Shown here: piece by piece, positions 26,784 to 37,131 of the stretch
How positions within the stretch are numbered: the first letter of the stretch is position 1
Layout of the letters: the number at the start of each line of letters is the position of its first letter
From: Ananas comosus
Taxonomy: Eukaryota; Streptophyta; Magnoliopsida; Poales; Bromeliaceae
NCBI RefSeq assembly: GCF_001540865.1
Contig: NC_033623.1
Span: forward strand, 2,675,067-2,739,066
DNA length: 64,000 bases
Reading direction: 5' to 3'
The notes under the pieces: generated by a model
The model's database searches: none
What the model saw: the letters and a program-made list of their open reading frames with translations, nothing else
What the model was told of the DNA's origin: nothing
Made by a program: the position numbers and the translations under genes

Positions 26784-27000
26784 GGGCAAAAATTGTATGG
26801 ACATAGTATCCAAATTAACATTTTTAAGGACCCTCTGGATGGGCACCGCGTGGCTCACGGGCGCTCAGCTTACCTTCCTTGTTTGTTCTTAAAAAAATGT
26901 GATTTTTTTTTAGAGAGAAAAAGAAGTAGATGAAGGAAAAGGGCCCGTGAGCACCATCATAAATACTAATTTGGACACTATGTCCATACAATTTTTGCCC
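26784..27000. mobile_element. MITE with 9 bp TSD (MULE type)
   Basis: The inverted ends are GGGCAAAAATTGTATGGACA and its near-perfect inverse at the right, about 40 bases long. The flanks AAATGTTGA (26775-26783) and AAATGCTGA (27001-27009) match in 8 of 9 positions. A 9 bp duplication is typical of Mutator-like elements. Open frames inside are not genes. Confidence 0.75.
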
Positions 27001-27109
27001 AAATGCTGATGCATCCAAGGAGTGCATTCATAAGTTGGTCAAGTACAAGTTGTTCCTATGTCCAATCAAGGGCATGTCTGTTTCAACAACCGAAAAAGGA
27101 TGAACTTAA

Positions 27110-27708
27110 TAAGGGTGGAAACGAGCCGAGCTCGAGCGAGCTTATGTCATCTCAAATTCGGCTTGAAATTAATTTCGAGCCTAAATTTAGGCTTAAGCTC
27201 GGCTTGAAATTAATTCGAGCCGAGCTCGAGCGAGCCTAATTTCGAGTCGAGCCGAGCTCGTGTCACGCCCCGGGGCCGATTTTAAAAGCCATTTTGAAAA
27301 CAGAGTTGCGGAAAACGTGCCATTTCTTTTTCTTTTTTTCTTTTTTTTTTTAACCTGGCCCACGCGACGTACAGACCCGCTATAAATACAAAGTTCCTCT
27401 GTCCACTCGGACAGAGTCTCCTTTGTATTTGCACGGCGTACCAACGATACAACAGGATCACAACCACAACCTACATTTACCAATCAACAACCAAGGCATG
27501 ATATGCAATCCCATACAGCTAACAATCCTTAGAATGATGCATGTCTCTAAGCATTCCTTAGGCGCTGGATGATGCAATGCACAATACAACAAACATCCTA
27601 TTTAAAAGTGCTCNTCGGCTCATTTAATTTCGAGTCGAGCTCGAGCGAGCCGAATATCGAGCCGAACACGAGTCGAACGCGAGCCGGCTCGCTCGTTTGC
27701 CAGCCCTA
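27110..27708. mobile_element. hAT element with perfect 8 bp TSD
   Basis: The ends are TAAGGGTGGAAACGAG and, inverted, TAGGGCTGGCAAACGAG. The flanks are a perfect GAACTTAA (27102-27109 and 27709-27716). The subterminal regions are dense in GAGCCGAGCTCGAGCGAGC-type palindromic repeats, and there is no transposase. A Gypsy-type LTR fragment ending at a single N interrupts the centre. Confidence 0.85.
27261..27613. repeat. Gypsy-type LTR fragment inside hAT element
   Basis: It begins TGTCACGCCCCGGGGCC, the start seen in the Gypsy LTR at 3529, and is cut off by the N at 27614. It contains a 'cccgctataaatac' TATA-like site (plus strand). hAT sequence resumes after the N. Confidence 0.55.
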
Positions 27709-27716
27709 GAACTTAA

Positions 27717-28869
27717 TTGTCTTCGGCCATATATAAATAATCGGTTCCATTATTTGGTTTGCTATAACTTATATTCATCCATAACTGTATTTTTTAAAAT
27801 ATTATAATTGACTTTGCTCTGAATGGTGAGAGAGTCGATTACGAGAGAAAAAATAATAAAGAACTTATTGCTGTGATTTTTTTAAAACAAATTCTTTTGT
27901 GCTAGTATAAAATTTCTAATAAAAAAGCGGATAATAACTGTTGTAAAGTCATTGACTTTTAACACAAAAAAGTTTAGATTTAGTAGTATTTATAGATATT
28001 ACTAAATGAGCAAAAAATATAACTAAATTTTTTAGCAACACTTAAATTTTAGTGTTGTCTATACTCATATTGTTGAATCTTTTAGCAATATACGGAGAGA
28101 GTGTTGTTCATGCTGAATAATTAGCAACAATTAACAAATATTGCTACAAAAAAAGTTAAAAGGGCATTTATTAAATGGTGGTGTATATTATTTAATTAAT
28201 TCTCATATTAATTTAGCTATTATTTTCTAAATTAACAAAAATATTTCATTAATTATAAATTTCAATATTAATTAAACTAAATTATTTTTAAGTTTTGATT
28301 AATTATTATAATTATCACCAATAATAATCAAATATTACTAAACAATCACATATAATAGTATTTTGAATTATTGGTAAAAATATTTATTTTATTAACAATA
28401 ATTAATTATTATTTAGAAAATTTATGATTAATTGGTAATAATAGAATTATCTATATTAATTAATACAAAATAATTATAACTATAATAAGAATATTCTACT
28501 AGTTCTATAGCACTCACAATTCGTAAACATTAAAAATCTCCTGTATAGTATAAGACAATTAAAATTTGTAATATATTACAAATCAAATAACACATGTAAA
28601 TATAAAAATAATTGATTGTCTTCATAATTACAAAGTGATCACGACAAAATAAAAAAACTAGTCATCTTTATTCGTTGTAGAAGTTTCCAAAATGCTTAAA
28701 TGAAATAATCTTGTCATTTTTATTTTTTTACTCTGTAAAAAGAAAATGTTAAAAATTAAAATTTTATACAATTTGTCATAAAATATAGGATACTATGAAC
28801 TACTAAAAGATAAAATATATTGCCCTTATCAAATCATAAAAGATCACCATATTTGCTCTAACATCTTCA
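27717..28869. other. AT-rich intergenic DNA
   Basis: No gene is seen. 'tagcaacactt' and 'tattgct' motifs recur here and again at 33600-33740 on the far side of the two solo LTRs. This hints that one older element may have been split, but I cannot set its ends. Confidence 0.4.
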
Positions 28870-29594
28870 AAATTTCTCACGCCCCGGATTACACATTTTT
28901 CCGGGCACGCCGACAAATCCGCCGTATACAAAAGAATTTTCCCTGTATACGAAGCGATAGCTGTACCTATAAACAAATTCAAGTAACAACTAGTAGTATA
29001 GAGCTGCTAAACTGAACTGAATATAAATAAATATCAGGTTCACTATACATACAATGTCACCCAGATACAATATCCCTCGCTCAACCGAGTAACAAGTATA
29101 AGTATGTACATGAACCAAAAACCAAAACTGCCTGTAGCTGGTACTCCTCTAGTACTGCAACCAGGGAAGGGATCTAGCTCACAACTCCATTTTCACGATC
29201 AGAATCAGTGACAGCAGCAGCCGCAGAAGAAGGCTCTGCAAAAAGGGTCAACAACTGGGTGTGAGAACTACTGCAAAAGGAAGTAGCCCTCAGTGGGTAC
29301 TGCTACCGACCTCAACGGCTCACCCACTAATTCTACAGAAATATGCTCAAGGATAGTAAAGGAAGCTGAAAAAACTCTACAGTTACATGCTACTATACGC
29401 TAACCAACACTAATTATCTGTAGATATAAGTAAGATGCAATTTCCGACCCAATCTCACTAGGGACTGTGAACACACTTGTCCCGCATGTCGAAACTACAC
29501 CAACCACCACCATGTTGGGTTGTTGGTGAAGAGCAAGTCCAAATCGGACACTACTACCTTAACGCAAACGCTCAAAGCCCGACTCCGGAGTGGC

Positions 29595-29746
29595 TGTGAC
29601 ACCCCAATAGTCCCACATCGGATGGGAATGGGGTTGTCATTGGGTTTATATGAGACTTAGACACTAGTAATAATAACTGGGCTTAAGCATTTTGGGCTGT
29701 GGTTGGGCCCAACGAGTTATTATTGCTAGTGGGCTGGGTCGTTTCA
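29595..29746 (+). mobile_element. TRIM family 1 solo LTR, perfect TSD
   Basis: The 152 bp sequence (TGTGACACCCC...GGGTCGTTTCA) matches the LTRs of the complete TRIMs at 42894-43424 and 35648-36149. The flanks are GTGGC on both sides (29590-29594 and 29747-29751). It is nested in the larger solo LTR. Confidence 0.9.
29609..29652 (+). promoter_or_regulatory. snRNA-type promoter (USE + TATA) in TRIM LTR
   Basis: AGTCCCACATCG (29609-29620) matches the plant snRNA upstream sequence element RTCCCACATCG. TTTATATG (29645-29652) follows after exactly 24 bases. In plant snRNA genes a USE-TATA spacing of about 24 bases directs RNA polymerase III and about 34 directs polymerase II. Transcription itself is inferred. 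Confidence 0.55.
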
Positions 29747-30008
29747 GTGGCACTCGTAGGCGCTACCCAACTGAGTATGCAAACGTGTCTCTGCCGAGCT
29801 CAATCAGGCTCTCACAGACTATAATCAAAGCAAATTGGTTTAACTGGTCTAACAACCAAATCTCACGTGCCCTCGGCACAATCTGATGCAAAAACAGCAA
29901 TCTGAGTCCACCGTCAACCGCGACGTCACCCGACAGTCAGAAACAGTCTACACACTATTGTAAAATAAGCTCGGCATCCCAGCACGAGCGTTAACTCGTC
30001 TTATACTA

Positions 30009-30247
30009 ATCTGGGTATCTACCGCATACAAATAGCGGCGATACAAATGAACCACAGCGCCTAACGCCATCTGAGTATCACATGCGCACTAACAGCGTGG
30101 ATACAAAACGCAACAGCTTTAGAAAACTATCTGAATATCAAATGCGCACTAACAGCGTGGAGACAAAGCGCAACAGCTTCAGAAGCTATCTGAGTATCAA
30201 ATGCGGACTAACGGTATGAATACAAAGCACAACAGCTTCAGAAGCTA
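30009..30247. repeat. 60 bp minisatellite, 4 units, inside solo LTR
   Basis: Units start near 30009, 30069, 30129 and 30188, each with 'atctgagtatcaaatgcgc' followed by 'actaacagcgtggatacaaa' variants. Confidence 0.8.
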
Positions 30248-31054
30248 AATCTTGTAACTTTTCATAAAGTGACAGTGCAGGATCTATATGTTTTCTCCTA
30301 AGTCAATTCCAAGTCCAACATGTAAAATCAAACTACTAGCTTAACTTCAAATTCAGATTTAAATACTATTCCATGAATTCGAATACTAGCAAGAAAATAA
30401 ACCAATAATACATGTCGACTATACTAAAACTTAGGAGGTAATTCAATAATTTCAGTAAACTTCAACCCACCTCGACACGCTAGTCCAACTACGGCGAAAA
30501 GTCGAAAAGAGAGGAAAACACGCGCTCGCTCGGCTTCCAACGGCACAACTGCAACGCCCACGCGCTCGAACGACTCTCCGGCGCAACGGCGACAACTCCC
30601 GAGCTCAAGCCACGGCCTCCACCAAACTCCTGATCAACACTAGAGAGATGAACATGAGATAATTAATTATCTCTCTCAACTCTCAGATGGATAATTATAA
30701 GGGAGTAGGTGGCATGGATAACCACCACCACAAAATGACATCCATACCCCTCACCAACTTAATTTACAGCTGGAGTACTGCATCCGATTTGGTTACCGGT
30801 ACTCGGCCTCTCAGCCGCCAAGCTCGCACATAGGGTACCAGTACCAGTCTGATGCTGTACCAGTACTCAATACTGAAATCCTGCACTCTGCGGATTTCAG
30901 CGTCGGAACTCCACTCTCGCATTGCGTCGAGTCTGTTTTGCTTCTGTTTCGCGCAAAAGCAACTCCAACTTGTCCCGACACTCTCTAGATGTGTTACCAA
31001 GCCTCAGATACTGAGATCCACAAGCAACCCAAAAACCAAGGATACTACAAAATT

Positions 31055-31466
31055 GATAATATTTCCTAAAAAATTAAAAAAGTATCAAATTAAAATAATA
31101 GCAATATAATAACCACAAATTTAATATCTTAAAGTAAAATATATAAAAAAAAATTGATGAAAGTTAAGAAACCAAAAGCCTCATATCATACCATAATGCA
31201 ATAAATTAATGTAACGACCAACCAAAAGGTCGAAGGGGAAATCTTATTTTAGTCATATTAAACTTTATTGGCTAAGAAAAGAAAAAAAAAACGAATTTAT
31301 AATTTTAATTAGAAGTTAATATGAAACTACTTTACTTTACAAGAAAGGGATACGTACTCATCTTTAGAAAAAATTGTAATCCGATACTAACATTTTTTAT
31401 TTCCTCCAATTTTACAACATGAAATAATTAGTGAGAAAGATTTTGTAGAATTAAGGAATGGAAGAA
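31055..31466. other. AT-rich intergenic DNA
   Basis: Nothing recognisable lies between the two solo LTRs. Confidence 0.5.
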
Positions 31467-31471
31467 GCCGT

Positions 31472-33462
31472 TGTAAGAATTTATCCGGCACAAAAAATCG
31501 CAGCGGAAAATAAAATTGTATTTTCGAAAAACAAAAATCCATATCACATATGAACCAAAATAAAACAAATCAATCCAGTGCCGGTGGATCATTCTCATGT
31601 TGCAATGTAAAATAAAATCTAACCTAAACAGATTTAAAGTTCATGTTACATTACCTCGGACCAGTTAAGGTCTCTTGATCTACTGTACGGTTGAAATTGA
31701 GATTCCGATTAGCCGCGCACGTGCCCGGCCTCTACGTGTATCCACACGGAATTGATCTAGATCCAACGCCTTCCGTCGCACGGAACTGATGAGCCGCAGA
31801 TTACCAAGACGGTGCTAGCAGTCTTGTAATATCCACGTTCCCTCTTGTGAGATGTACTGATTTTCAGAAGATCTAATAGAGACGGATAATTATATTATTT
31901 TTCTTTCTTCTTCTGAGCTTATAAAAATTATCCTCGCTTATATAGATATATGTATATATATATATATCTATATATCTTAATTAACTCCATTCATCAAGCA
32001 TAATGTATACGTGGGCAACAACTTAACTAATTAAGCCGCAGCTCACGTACACCATCTCATAGTAGAGCCGTACAAATTGGCACCCTCGCAATCTGTTGCA
32101 ACCAATTATATCATATCCAATTAGTTGCTATACTAATTGGATCACATCCAATTAGTTGCTGCATAGGATAATTAAACAGTAAATTTATGTTTATCCATAT
32201 GGATATTTTATCCTTATCCTTCTCTTTAAATTAGATCTTATCCATTATAATTAAATATTCATACTTAAGTCTAATCTCATTAGAATATTATTATCTCATA
32301 ATAATTTATGAATATTTAATTATTCTCTAATCTAATTAGAGATTAAATCTATCGTAACATTCAAATTATAATTCTCACTATTTTCACTAAACTATTTAGT
32401 GTATTAATTAGACTCATCTTATCAAATTGGATGCACACAATTCCCATTGTGTGTGACCGCGTAGGTCCATTATCATTCGGCAGTGGAATTCAATATTAAA
32501 CTCTTTAATATTGAATTAGAACTCTTCTAATCTATGAAATAATTTATTTTAAATTATTTCAGCTTCTCACTGTCCGTGAGTGACACCTAGCAGTATATCA
32601 CGGTAATCCAGAATGATGATGAAAAATGAACCTTTCCGCTATCAGTTATCGTGTGATTAATTCCTTCCAACACAACGTCCCGATCGAACTAAAATTATGA
32701 TTACTCGCCAAATCTTATTATTCGATCATATGACTAGAATATCTAAAACTGACTCAATATGGTAACACAGCTGGAAACTCTTTCCACACACCACGTACCC
32801 TGGCCAAGGATTTTTCGAGTCAAGTTCGACAGTCTACATAGGACGTTCTCTCTCACTATTGAGAGTGTTGAATTCCTTATTGCGCATTCATATGCCTCCC
32901 CATATAAACTACTACAGCCAATCAGTACCAGACATAGACCAATGATTAGAGTCTAAGTATTAGTACAGTTAAACAGTAGCAATCTACATGTGAAGCAACC
33001 ATGATGCCTCAGGTCTAAGGAGTACTTCACACAACTGTAGCAAAGAACTAGTCACTGGCGAATTCGGAACCATGTGACTGTTCAACTAAATGGTCACGCT
33101 CAGTGTACTTGTTCTCTAACAAGCACCTGCATGCTTACTTTAGTGTCCCTACACTAATGACTTGAGATTCGTCACCTCAACTTAGAAGTATAGCATACAC
33201 CGGCCTATCCGGAAATATCATCGTCCTTATGATATTCCTATGGCTAGGAGCATTTAAGAATCTTGTACAAAGAAATATATATCTCAAATTCCTAACTCTT
33301 AGGAATATATTTTCTTAACAAAGATTCAATGGACGATTCATATAAATGTATTGTACTGCTAACAATAAATATGAATAAAACTTGCCCTTTATTAATTAAG
33401 AAAAATACTTAATATGTTCACAAGCCTGTGTCACCGATTGGCTTTAGGGTATATCACTAACA
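31472..33462 (-). repeat. Solo LTR (1991 bp), perfect 5 bp TSD
   Basis: The plus strand begins TGTAAGAATTTATCC and ends TATATCACTAACA (TG...CA). It is flanked by GCCGT on both sides (31467-31471 and 33463-33467). No second LTR or internal domain is present. It is unrelated by eye to the preceding solo LTR. The orientation is chosen from the T-rich end layout and is uncertain. Confidence 0.8.
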
Positions 33463-33467
33463 GCCGT

Positions 33468-34034
33468 GAGAGTTGAAAATCTCTTGAGAGTTTAAAGTGA
33501 AAATACAAACAAAAGGGAGAAAGATGGAAGAAAAATTACTAAAAGAAGGGAAAGATGAAAATTTAAAGATTTGGAGGGCTTTTCAAAATTTGAAAAACTT
33601 ATTGTCATTTATCAACAAAAATATTGCTAAACATTGCAATATTTAATACTTAGTCTTGGTGTTATTTATATTTAACAATATTTGTGCCTAAATATTGGTA
33701 AATAAATATTGCTAATTTTTATAATCTGTATCACTCAGTGAAATGTTGTTAGTTAAATATTATTAAAAATTAAACTTCTCGTAGTCCTATCAAACAAAAA
33801 AATAGTTTTTTCTTTTTTTTTTTTTCTGAACTTTAGTTTTGCTAATTTTTTAAGCCATTTCTAATTTGAAAATCAGTTACCGATAAACAAACAGGCCACA
33901 AAGTTTCATGTGTGCGAACGTGGTATGCGCTCTCTCGTAGTCCAAGGCGCGTCTAGCAGCTACATCACATCATTTATATTCAGTAAATTTTACATATTTT
34001 TTTTAATAAAAAAATATAAGAAAAATACTATTTT
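33468..34034. other. AT-rich intergenic DNA
   Basis: No gene is recognised. It carries 'attgctaa' motifs shared with 27970-28160. It ends at the insertion site of a Copia element. Confidence 0.45.
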
Positions 34035-34039
34035 AAAAT

Positions 34040-34718
34040 TGTTAAAATCGGAATGGCGAAAAATAGATCCAGAAAATAATTTAATGCAGGAAAAGAAAAG
34101 ATAAGCGGAAAGAACACACTGATATTTACGTGGTTCGGCCAACGGCCTACATCCACGGACGAAAACGGAGCAAATACTTTATTAATATCGAAAAAAAGGC
34201 GTAGTACAAAGAAGATCTCTCAAAAGAACCAAAAACGCCGCAGCAAACAACTCCAAACAAGTGCTTCTTTCTCAACCCGTACGGACCACAACACCTTGCT
34301 GTCTTAATAAATTAGGCATGAGTCGACTCCAAAGTTGGCTTCTCTCTTAGTACCGTATGGACCACACTTTGTTGGCTTAATTAATTAGACTTGGGTCTAA
34401 TTAACATTGCGGCATCATTAGAGCTTGCCTCTAATTAGAGCAATGCGGTCCGGCTAATGCTGCTCCCACCGTACGAACGACCACCAATGATTTAATTAAT
34501 TTTGCATGGCTCTTAATTGGGTCGTGGCGTCATTAACTTGACCGTAGCATGTATATATAATACATGTCTCATAATTAGAGTCTAATTCTAATTCAATTAG
34601 AATTATACTCCTAATTATAATCTATATATGTCAAATTAAATCTAAATTATATATAATTCTAATTAGATTAGGATTTAACTCCAATTTAGATAACTACAAA
34701 TCTAAACCAAATATAACA
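34040..34718 (-). repeat. 3' LTR of Copia element 2 (679 bp)
   Basis: It starts TGTTAAAATCGG and ends CCAAATATAACA. It pairs with 39368-40046 at the same length, with scattered substitutions. The flanks are AAAAT (34035-34039) and AAAAC (40047-40051), 4 of 5 matching. A purine-rich tract (minus strand 'caatgtggagat') adjoins the inner edge as polypurine tract. Confidence 0.9.
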
Positions 34719-35741
34719 ATCTCCACATTGATTTAATTTGTAGTTTAGCTGCCGTTATGTCGAGATCGCCATAAAACTCCACCTTGAATTTAATTCGCCT
34801 CAATGTTCCTTAACACTCCGTGCTCCGTCTTCTCCAAACGCCCCATAGGGCCTTAAATGCTGCTAACTGCCACCAAGTCCAAACAATGCTTGAACTTGGC
34901 AATAGTAAGGGACTTAGTAAGCATATCCGTCGGATTGTCCTCAGTACCAATTTTCTTAACTGTCAACGTGCGTTTCCCAATCACATCCCGAACAAAGTGA
35001 AACTTTACATTGATGTGCTTTGTCCTCTTATGAAACATCTGATCTTTAGACAAATGAATAGCACTTTGACTGTCCAAATAAACAATCATCGGATCCCAAC
35101 AAGAAGTAAACTCTCCAAATAAGCCTCTTAGCCACATAACTTCCTTCACACCCTCTGTCATAGCAATATATTTCGCCTCCGTCGTAGATAAGGTGACAAT
35201 AGGTTGTAGTGAAGCTTTTCAACTAACTGCACATCCGCCAATAGAGAATACATAACCTGAAAGTGATCTCCTCCTATCCAAATCACCTGCAAAATCCGAA
35301 TCAACATATCTAACCACACCATCCTTACACCTCCCAAACTCTAAACAAGTGCTAGTGGTACCTCGTAAGTATCTCAGAATCCACTTAACAGCCTGCCAGT
35401 GAGCCTTACCAGGATTGGTCATATATCTGCTAACCATGCTCACTGCGTAGGAGATGTCCGGCCGCATGCAAATCATGGCGTACATGATGCTCCCGACAGC
35501 ACTGGAATAGGGAACATGTGACATGTACTCCCGCTCATCATCGGACTGCGGTGATAACTCGGCAGAAAGTCTGAAATGCGCCGCAAAAGGAGTGCTCACT
35601 GGTTTTACGTCTGTCATCCCGAAACGCTTTAAAATCTTCTCTATATATGTAACGACCCAGCCCACTAGCAATAATAACTCGTTGGGCCCAACCACAGCCC
35701 AAAATGCTTAAGCCCAGTTATTATTACTAGTGTCTAAGTCT

Positions 35742-35785
35742 CTTATAAACCCAATGACAACCCCATTCCCATCCGATGTGGGACT
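35742..35785 (-). promoter_or_regulatory. snRNA-type promoter (USE + TATA), TRIM 3' LTR
   Basis: On the minus strand AGTCCCACATCG (35785-35774) is followed after 24 bases by TTTATAAG (35749-35742). This is the arrangement of a plant polymerase III snRNA promoter. Confidence 0.5.
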
Positions 35786-36091
35786 ATTGGGGTGTCACAG
35801 ACTCCCCCCGTTAAGACCCTGACGTCCTCGTCAGTCCAATCACACACACAGCCCAAGATCACCAGGCGATGTGAGACTCGTCTCGCTAGCCTTTGTCATC
35901 CAGACCCTGGCATAGTCAGCCACCTTGTCTTTCAGACCCTGGCTCAGCCGAGACTCGCCACACATTTTCGGCTGGTGAACCAGCTTTGATACCAAATGTA
36001 ACGACCCAGCCCACTAGCAATAATAACTCGTTGGGCCTAGCCAACAACCCAAAATGCTTAAGCCCAGTTATTATTACTAGCGCATAGGCCT

Positions 36092-36134
36092 CATATAAAC
36101 TGATCGAAATCAATATCCCATCCGATGTGGGACT
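36092..36134 (-). promoter_or_regulatory. snRNA-type promoter (USE + TATA), TRIM 5' LTR
   Basis: On the minus strand AGTCCCACATCG (36134-36123) is followed after 23 bases by TTTATATG (36099-36092). The spacer sequence is largely unlike that of the partner LTR, yet both boxes and the spacing persist. Confidence 0.5.
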
Positions 36135-37131
36135 ATTGGGAGCGTTACAATATATTTCTCTTGTGTCAAATGCAGTAGTCCTGACTTGTTGTCCCTCTTA
36201 ATTTCCATACCAAGGATTTTCATAGCAGCACCTAGATCTTTCATCTCAAACTCACCCTTAAGTAAAGCCTTCAATTTATTTATCTCAACTATGTCGCTGG
36301 AAGCAATTAACATATCTTCGACATAGAGCAACAAATATATGAACGATCCCTTATCAAGCTTTCTGAAATACACGCAACTGTCACTCTTGCTTCTGGAGTA
36401 TCCGTGACCTGTCATGAAGGAGTCGAACCGCTTATACCACTGTCGAGGAGACTGCTTTAAGCCATAAAGCGATTTCTTTAACAGGCAAACATGGTCCTCC
36501 TTCCCTTCAACAATGAATCCCTCCGGCTGTTTCATATAAATTTGCTCCTCAAGTTCTCCATGTAGAAAAGCTGTCCTAACATCAAGCTGCTCAAGATACA
36601 GGTCATTCATGGCTACTAACGATAAAAGAACACGAATAGAAGTATGCTTTACGACGGGTGAGAAAATATCATTAAAGTCCACACCTTCTACCTGACTGTA
36701 GCCTTTAGCAACTCAACGAGCTTTATACCTTATATCTTCCACGTCGGGGATTCCGTCATTTTTCTTGAAGACCCACTTATAGCCGACAATTTTCTTGCCT
36801 GTAGGGGGTTTTACCAACTCCCATGTGCGATTCTTATTGAGAGACTTCATCTCCTCATTCATCGCCACCAACCACTCTGCAGAACTGGCACCGAAAATAG
36901 CTTGATTATATGTCGAAGGTTCATCTTATTCTTCTGTATCTTGTGCCACTGAAAGAGCGTACGCAACCATATCTTCATAACCATATTTCTGCGGTAGTTT
37001 GATCTGTCTCCTCGCTTTGCCTGTAGCAATGCTCTGCCTCTCAACTTGTGGGGTTTCAGTTACTGAGGTGTCTGCCGACTGAACTTGTTCTGACTGAGAA
37101 GAATCCTGTGACTGAACTATACCATCGGTCT

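Larger units (their letters stand above)
28875..31049 (-). repeat. Solo LTR (about 2.2 kb), perfect 5 bp TSD
   Basis: The plus strand reads TCTCACGCCCCGG... at the left and ...GATACTACA at the right, like the Gypsy LTR at 3529 (TGTCACGCCCC...CTACA). It is flanked by AAATT on both sides (28870-28874 and 31050-31054). No internal domain is present, so this is the scar of LTR-LTR recombination. It contains a 4-unit minisatellite and a TRIM solo LTR. Its open frames are not genes. Confidence 0.8.
35648..36149 (-). mobile_element. TRIM family 1, complete, nested in Copia pol
   Basis: This is a 502 bp miniature LTR element. The LTRs are 35648-35799 and 35997-36149. The internal region is 197 bp, with a primer binding site (plus strand GCTTTGATACCA, 35983-35994, one mismatch to the initiator-Met complement) and a polypurine tract (plus strand GACTCCCCCCGTTAA at 35800). 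The target duplication is ATATA at 35643-35647 and 36150-36154. The two LTRs differ strongly between the USE and TATA boxes and at their outer ends (GGGTGTCACA versus GAGCGTTACA). There is no protein; mobilisation would need another element's enzymes. Confidence 0.9.

Noticed and set aside
29692..29886. 64-codon open frame starting in the TRIM solo LTR
   Set aside because: It crosses the TRIM/LTR boundary and both parts are repeat DNA.
31780..31800. CTGATGAG resembling a hammerhead ribozyme core inside a solo LTR
   Set aside because: No matching GAAA and cleavage-site stems can be arranged around it.
27709..33740. One large CACTA or other DNA element spanning both solo LTRs, suggested by shared 'attgctaa' words on both sides
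   Set aside because: No terminal inverted repeat or target duplication could be found; the words are too short in AT-rich DNA.
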